This document shows, piece by piece, positions 62,404-64,000 of a DNA stretch of 64,000 bases (positions are counted from its first letter, which is position 1; every line of letters starts with the position of its first letter). Source of the DNA: Bacillota bacterium. Lineage in GTDB: Bacteria > Bacillota > Bacilli > Desulfuribacillales > Desulfuribacillaceae. Position numbers and translations under genes: made by a program. The stretch is from assembly GCA_023388635.1 (NCBI GenBank), contig JAEWFW010000061.1, positions 14,483 through 78,482 on the forward strand. The letters are read 5' to 3'. The notes below the pieces were generated by a model. It was not told the origin of the DNA and made no database searches. It was given only the letters and a program-made list of their open reading frames with translations.

Positions 62404-63618
62404 TCATTGTTCATCTTTAATATATTCTTCCGCACAACGAAGCTCTGCGGCGACAGTCTGCCCTGCCTTATATTCTAAGTTTTTCTCCGTATATAAATCA
62501 GCATTAAATCTATGTAGACTTTCTGCTCTTGTTAGCGTACCAGGACTGGCGGGTCGCGCATAATATCTACCATTTTGGCGAAATACATATAAGCGCAATA
62601 CAAAATCTAGCCGCCTGACCGGCTTCACATCTTCGACCAACGTCACTTCCAGTGTCCGCGGCTTACACATCGGCTGTAGCAACATCGTCCTCAACGCATT
62701 TTGTACATAATATACTGCTGTGAGATCCGTTCCCATCGGTGGTCCCGGTAATCCGATCACAGGCTTGCCATCAATCAGTGCAAAGCTACAATGTTTTCCC
62801 GGTCCATGTCCTAATTCGTGTACAAGTACCTTTCCTAGTTCCTCAAGAATACCCATCGTAAAATCTTTAGTCCCTTTGGAGGAACCTGCACAAATGATAA
62901 CCATATCGGACTCCAGCAAAGCTTTTGCCATTGCTGCCCGTAACTTTTGCCTGTCATCGGGAACAATCGGATACAAGATTGGATCGGCACCCCACTTCTT
63001 CAAATATGTACCTACCATAATACTGTTCGATTCGATATTTTTCCCGATTGGAACCTCCTGTCCAAAAGCAACAAGTTCGTCTCCTGTCGGTAAAAAAGCA
63101 ACTTTAGGTTTTTGTAAAACATTAATAACTGCAATTCCCCCGGAAATTAAAATACCTATAATCGATGGTGTTATAACAGTACCCTTATGCACTAATATCT
63201 CATTCTCCCGAACATTTGCCCCTGGTTCGCCAACATTTGCTCCCATCGCCAATGGAGGTACCAAAATTTCTATTCGACCTTCTTCATCAAATGCTACCTT
63301 TTCTATAGCTATAACTGTGTCATAACCTCCCGGGAGCGCACAACCTGTGTTACTAAATGCGTATTCTTTTCCAAGCTCCCAATGCGACGTGTCAGGCGGC
63401 ATTTCCGTTTGAAAATCAGCAAATCTCACGGCAATACCATCAAGGCAACTATAATGCGTATTCGGCAAAGTATGAACGGCAGCTACATCTGCAGCACATA
63501 TTCTACCTTGGCTATTGATCACATGGATTGTTTCCGTCCTATCAAAAGGTCGAATATGTCGCCCAAGAATCTCCAACATCTCCTGTCGAGATGGTTCAAA
63601 ATCTGGCTTTTTATACAC
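62404..63618 (-). CDS. Divergent MoeA-like molybdopterin-binding protein
   Basis: A 404-residue relative of molybdopterin molybdotransferase MoeA. Recognisable are CLDGIAV (MDGYA in MoeA), the LPTGDELV motif, GKNIESNSIMVGTYLKKWG, CAGSSKGTKDF in place of SGGVSxGxxD, and GLPGPPMGTD in place of GxPGNPVS. So the fold and the acidic positions are kept, but the substrate loops are altered. The C-terminal domain IV is present. First gene of the operon with the DUF364 gene and the ABC importer, starting at a GTG after AGGGGGAGTAGGA. It may handle a pterin-metal or other metal complex rather than make Moco. Confidence 0.8.
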   Translation of the reverse strand: MYKKPDFEPSRQEMLEILGRHIRPFDRTETIHVINSQGRICAADVAAVHTLPNTHYSCLDGIAVRFADFQTEMPPDTSHWELGKEYAFSNTGCALPGGYDTVIAIEKVAFDEEGRIEILVPPLAMGANVGEPGANVRENEILVHKGTVITPSIIGILISGGIAVINVLQKPKVAFLPTGDELVAFGQEVPIGKNIESNSIMVGTYLKKWGADPILYPIVPDDRQKLRAAMAKALLESDMVIICAGSSKGTKDFTMGILEELGKVLVHELGHGPGKHCSFALIDGKPVIGLPGPPMGTDLTAVYYVQNALRTMLLQPMCKPRTLEVTLVEDVKPVRRLDFVLRLYVFRQNGRYYARPASPGTLTRAESLHRFNADLYTEKNLEYKAGQTVAAELRCAEEYIKDEQ

Positions 63619-63760
63619 TCCTACTCCCCCTTAAGTAGCTATTTCAGCTATCTTCATATACAAATCAGATTTTGCAATCATAAACAAACTAATTTCAACT
63701 AAATTTTAAAAATTCCCCTTTGCATATCAATTATGTTTGTTTTTGTGCATTTCCACCAAT

Positions 63761-63789
63761 ATAATACCATTCGTTTACTAATAAAACAA
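63761..63789 (-). promoter_or_regulatory. Promoter of the MoeA-like/DUF364/ABC operon
   Basis: TTGTTT (63784-63789), 17 bp spacer, TATTAT (63761-63766) on the minus strand. The 142 bp leader from there to the GTG is A+T rich. I found no molybdenum-cofactor or cobalamin riboswitch features in it. Confidence 0.65.
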
Positions 63790-63842
63790 TACATAATCAA
63801 ACTTACATGCAAATATTACTGTTTACCTTAGAAAAAACGACA

Positions 63843-63896
63843 ACAAAAAAGAGAGTCTAGATAAGCAACTACTAAGCTGCCTAACTACACTCTCTT
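63843..63896 (-). terminator. Terminator of the rRNA operon
   Basis: On the minus strand AAGAGAGT (63889-63896) pairs with ACTCTCTT (63849-63856), followed by six T residues. It lies 35 bp beyond the 5S 3' end. Confidence 0.85.
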
Positions 63897-63931
63897 ATAC
63901 TCGTTCCATAGCTTCCACCATGGATTTCTAT

Positions 63932-64000
63932 TGCCTGGCAACGACCTAATCTCCCAGGGACCTGCGTCCCAAGTACCTTCGGCGCTGGAGGGCTTAACGG
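63932..64000 (-). rRNA. rrf: 5S ribosomal RNA (3' part; 5' end outside window)
   Basis: The minus strand from base 64000 reads CCGTTAAGCCCTCCAGCGCC, then GAAGGTACTTGGGACGCAGG and ends GTCGTTGCCAGGCA. This is the 3' ~69 nt of a bacterial 5S rRNA, including the loop D/E region (GGTACTTGGGACGCAGGTCC) and the 3' strand of the terminal helix (TGCCAGGCA). It marks an rRNA operon entering the window from the right on the same strand. Confidence 0.95.

Noticed and set aside
63619..63760. Molybdenum-cofactor or cobalamin riboswitch before the MoeA-like operon
   Set aside because: I looked for conserved boxes of these classes and for a leader terminator; the leader is plain A+T-rich sequence.

Overview
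This 64 kb window is a chromosomal segment of an anaerobic member of the Bacillota (Firmicutes). Nearly everything lies on the minus strand, so it reads naturally from right to left. The evidence is the gene order: ctsR-mcsA-mcsB-clpC-radA-disA, carD, a PIN/TRAM protein, ispD-ispF-gltX-(T-box)-cysS-mrnC-thyX-rlmB-yacP-sigH, rpmG-secE-nusG, rplKA, rplJL, an ybxB-type methyltransferase, rpoBC, an L7Ae protein, rpsLG-fusA-tuf, then the S10-spc operon down to rpsM. This is the classical Bacillota core. SigH suggests a spore-forming lineage. A Ni-CO dehydrogenase, an exported cytochrome c and a selenocysteine gene indicate anaerobic redox metabolism. An ExbB/TolQ-like protein and a psd-pssA pair would fit a Negativicutes-type (outer-membrane) Bacillota, but that placement is inference.

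Layout. 1-12974: S10-spc ribosomal protein operon with secY, adk, map and infA, driven by a clear promoter upstream of rpsJ. 13042-13166: a GC-rich nested palindrome. 13313-18094: L7Ae protein, rpsL, rpsG, fusA and tuf, with their own promoter. 18276-29867: RNA polymerase, L10/L12, L1/L11, NusG, SecE and L33, including an L10 autoregulatory leader with attenuator. 30054-49011: housekeeping block (sigma-H, RNA processing, tRNA charging with a Cys T-box, isoprenoid and phospholipid synthesis, c-di-AMP synthesis, the protein-quality-control operon under a CtsR operator). 49181-52496: Hsp20, cyclophilin and a plus-strand hflK-hflC pair.

The accessory part is 52544-63618. A CO dehydrogenase unit (cooC, cooS, CooA-like regulator) is followed by an ExbB-like protein with a small membrane partner. 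A divergent plus-strand gene encodes an exported split-Soret-type di-heme cytochrome c interrupted by an in-frame TGA. Just 3' of that TGA is a hairpin whose apical loop and spacing match the E. coli fdhF SECIS element as I remember it. I therefore read the gene as a selenoprotein, not a pseudogene. Next to it is a five-gene minus-strand operon: a divergent MoeA-like protein, a DUF4213/DUF364 protein and a FecCD-type ABC importer with its lipoprotein receptor. I read this as a metal or metal-chelate acquisition locus. The window ends inside a 5S rRNA gene with its terminator.

Two near-identical ~120 bp structured repeats (18152-18270 and 53359-53484) and a diverged third copy (26193-26315) are dispersed in the window and look like a non-autonomous mobile or palindromic element family. 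Start codons were adjusted by ribosome-binding site and family length where the longest open frame was implausible. No CRISPR array, tRNA gene or transposase gene was seen.
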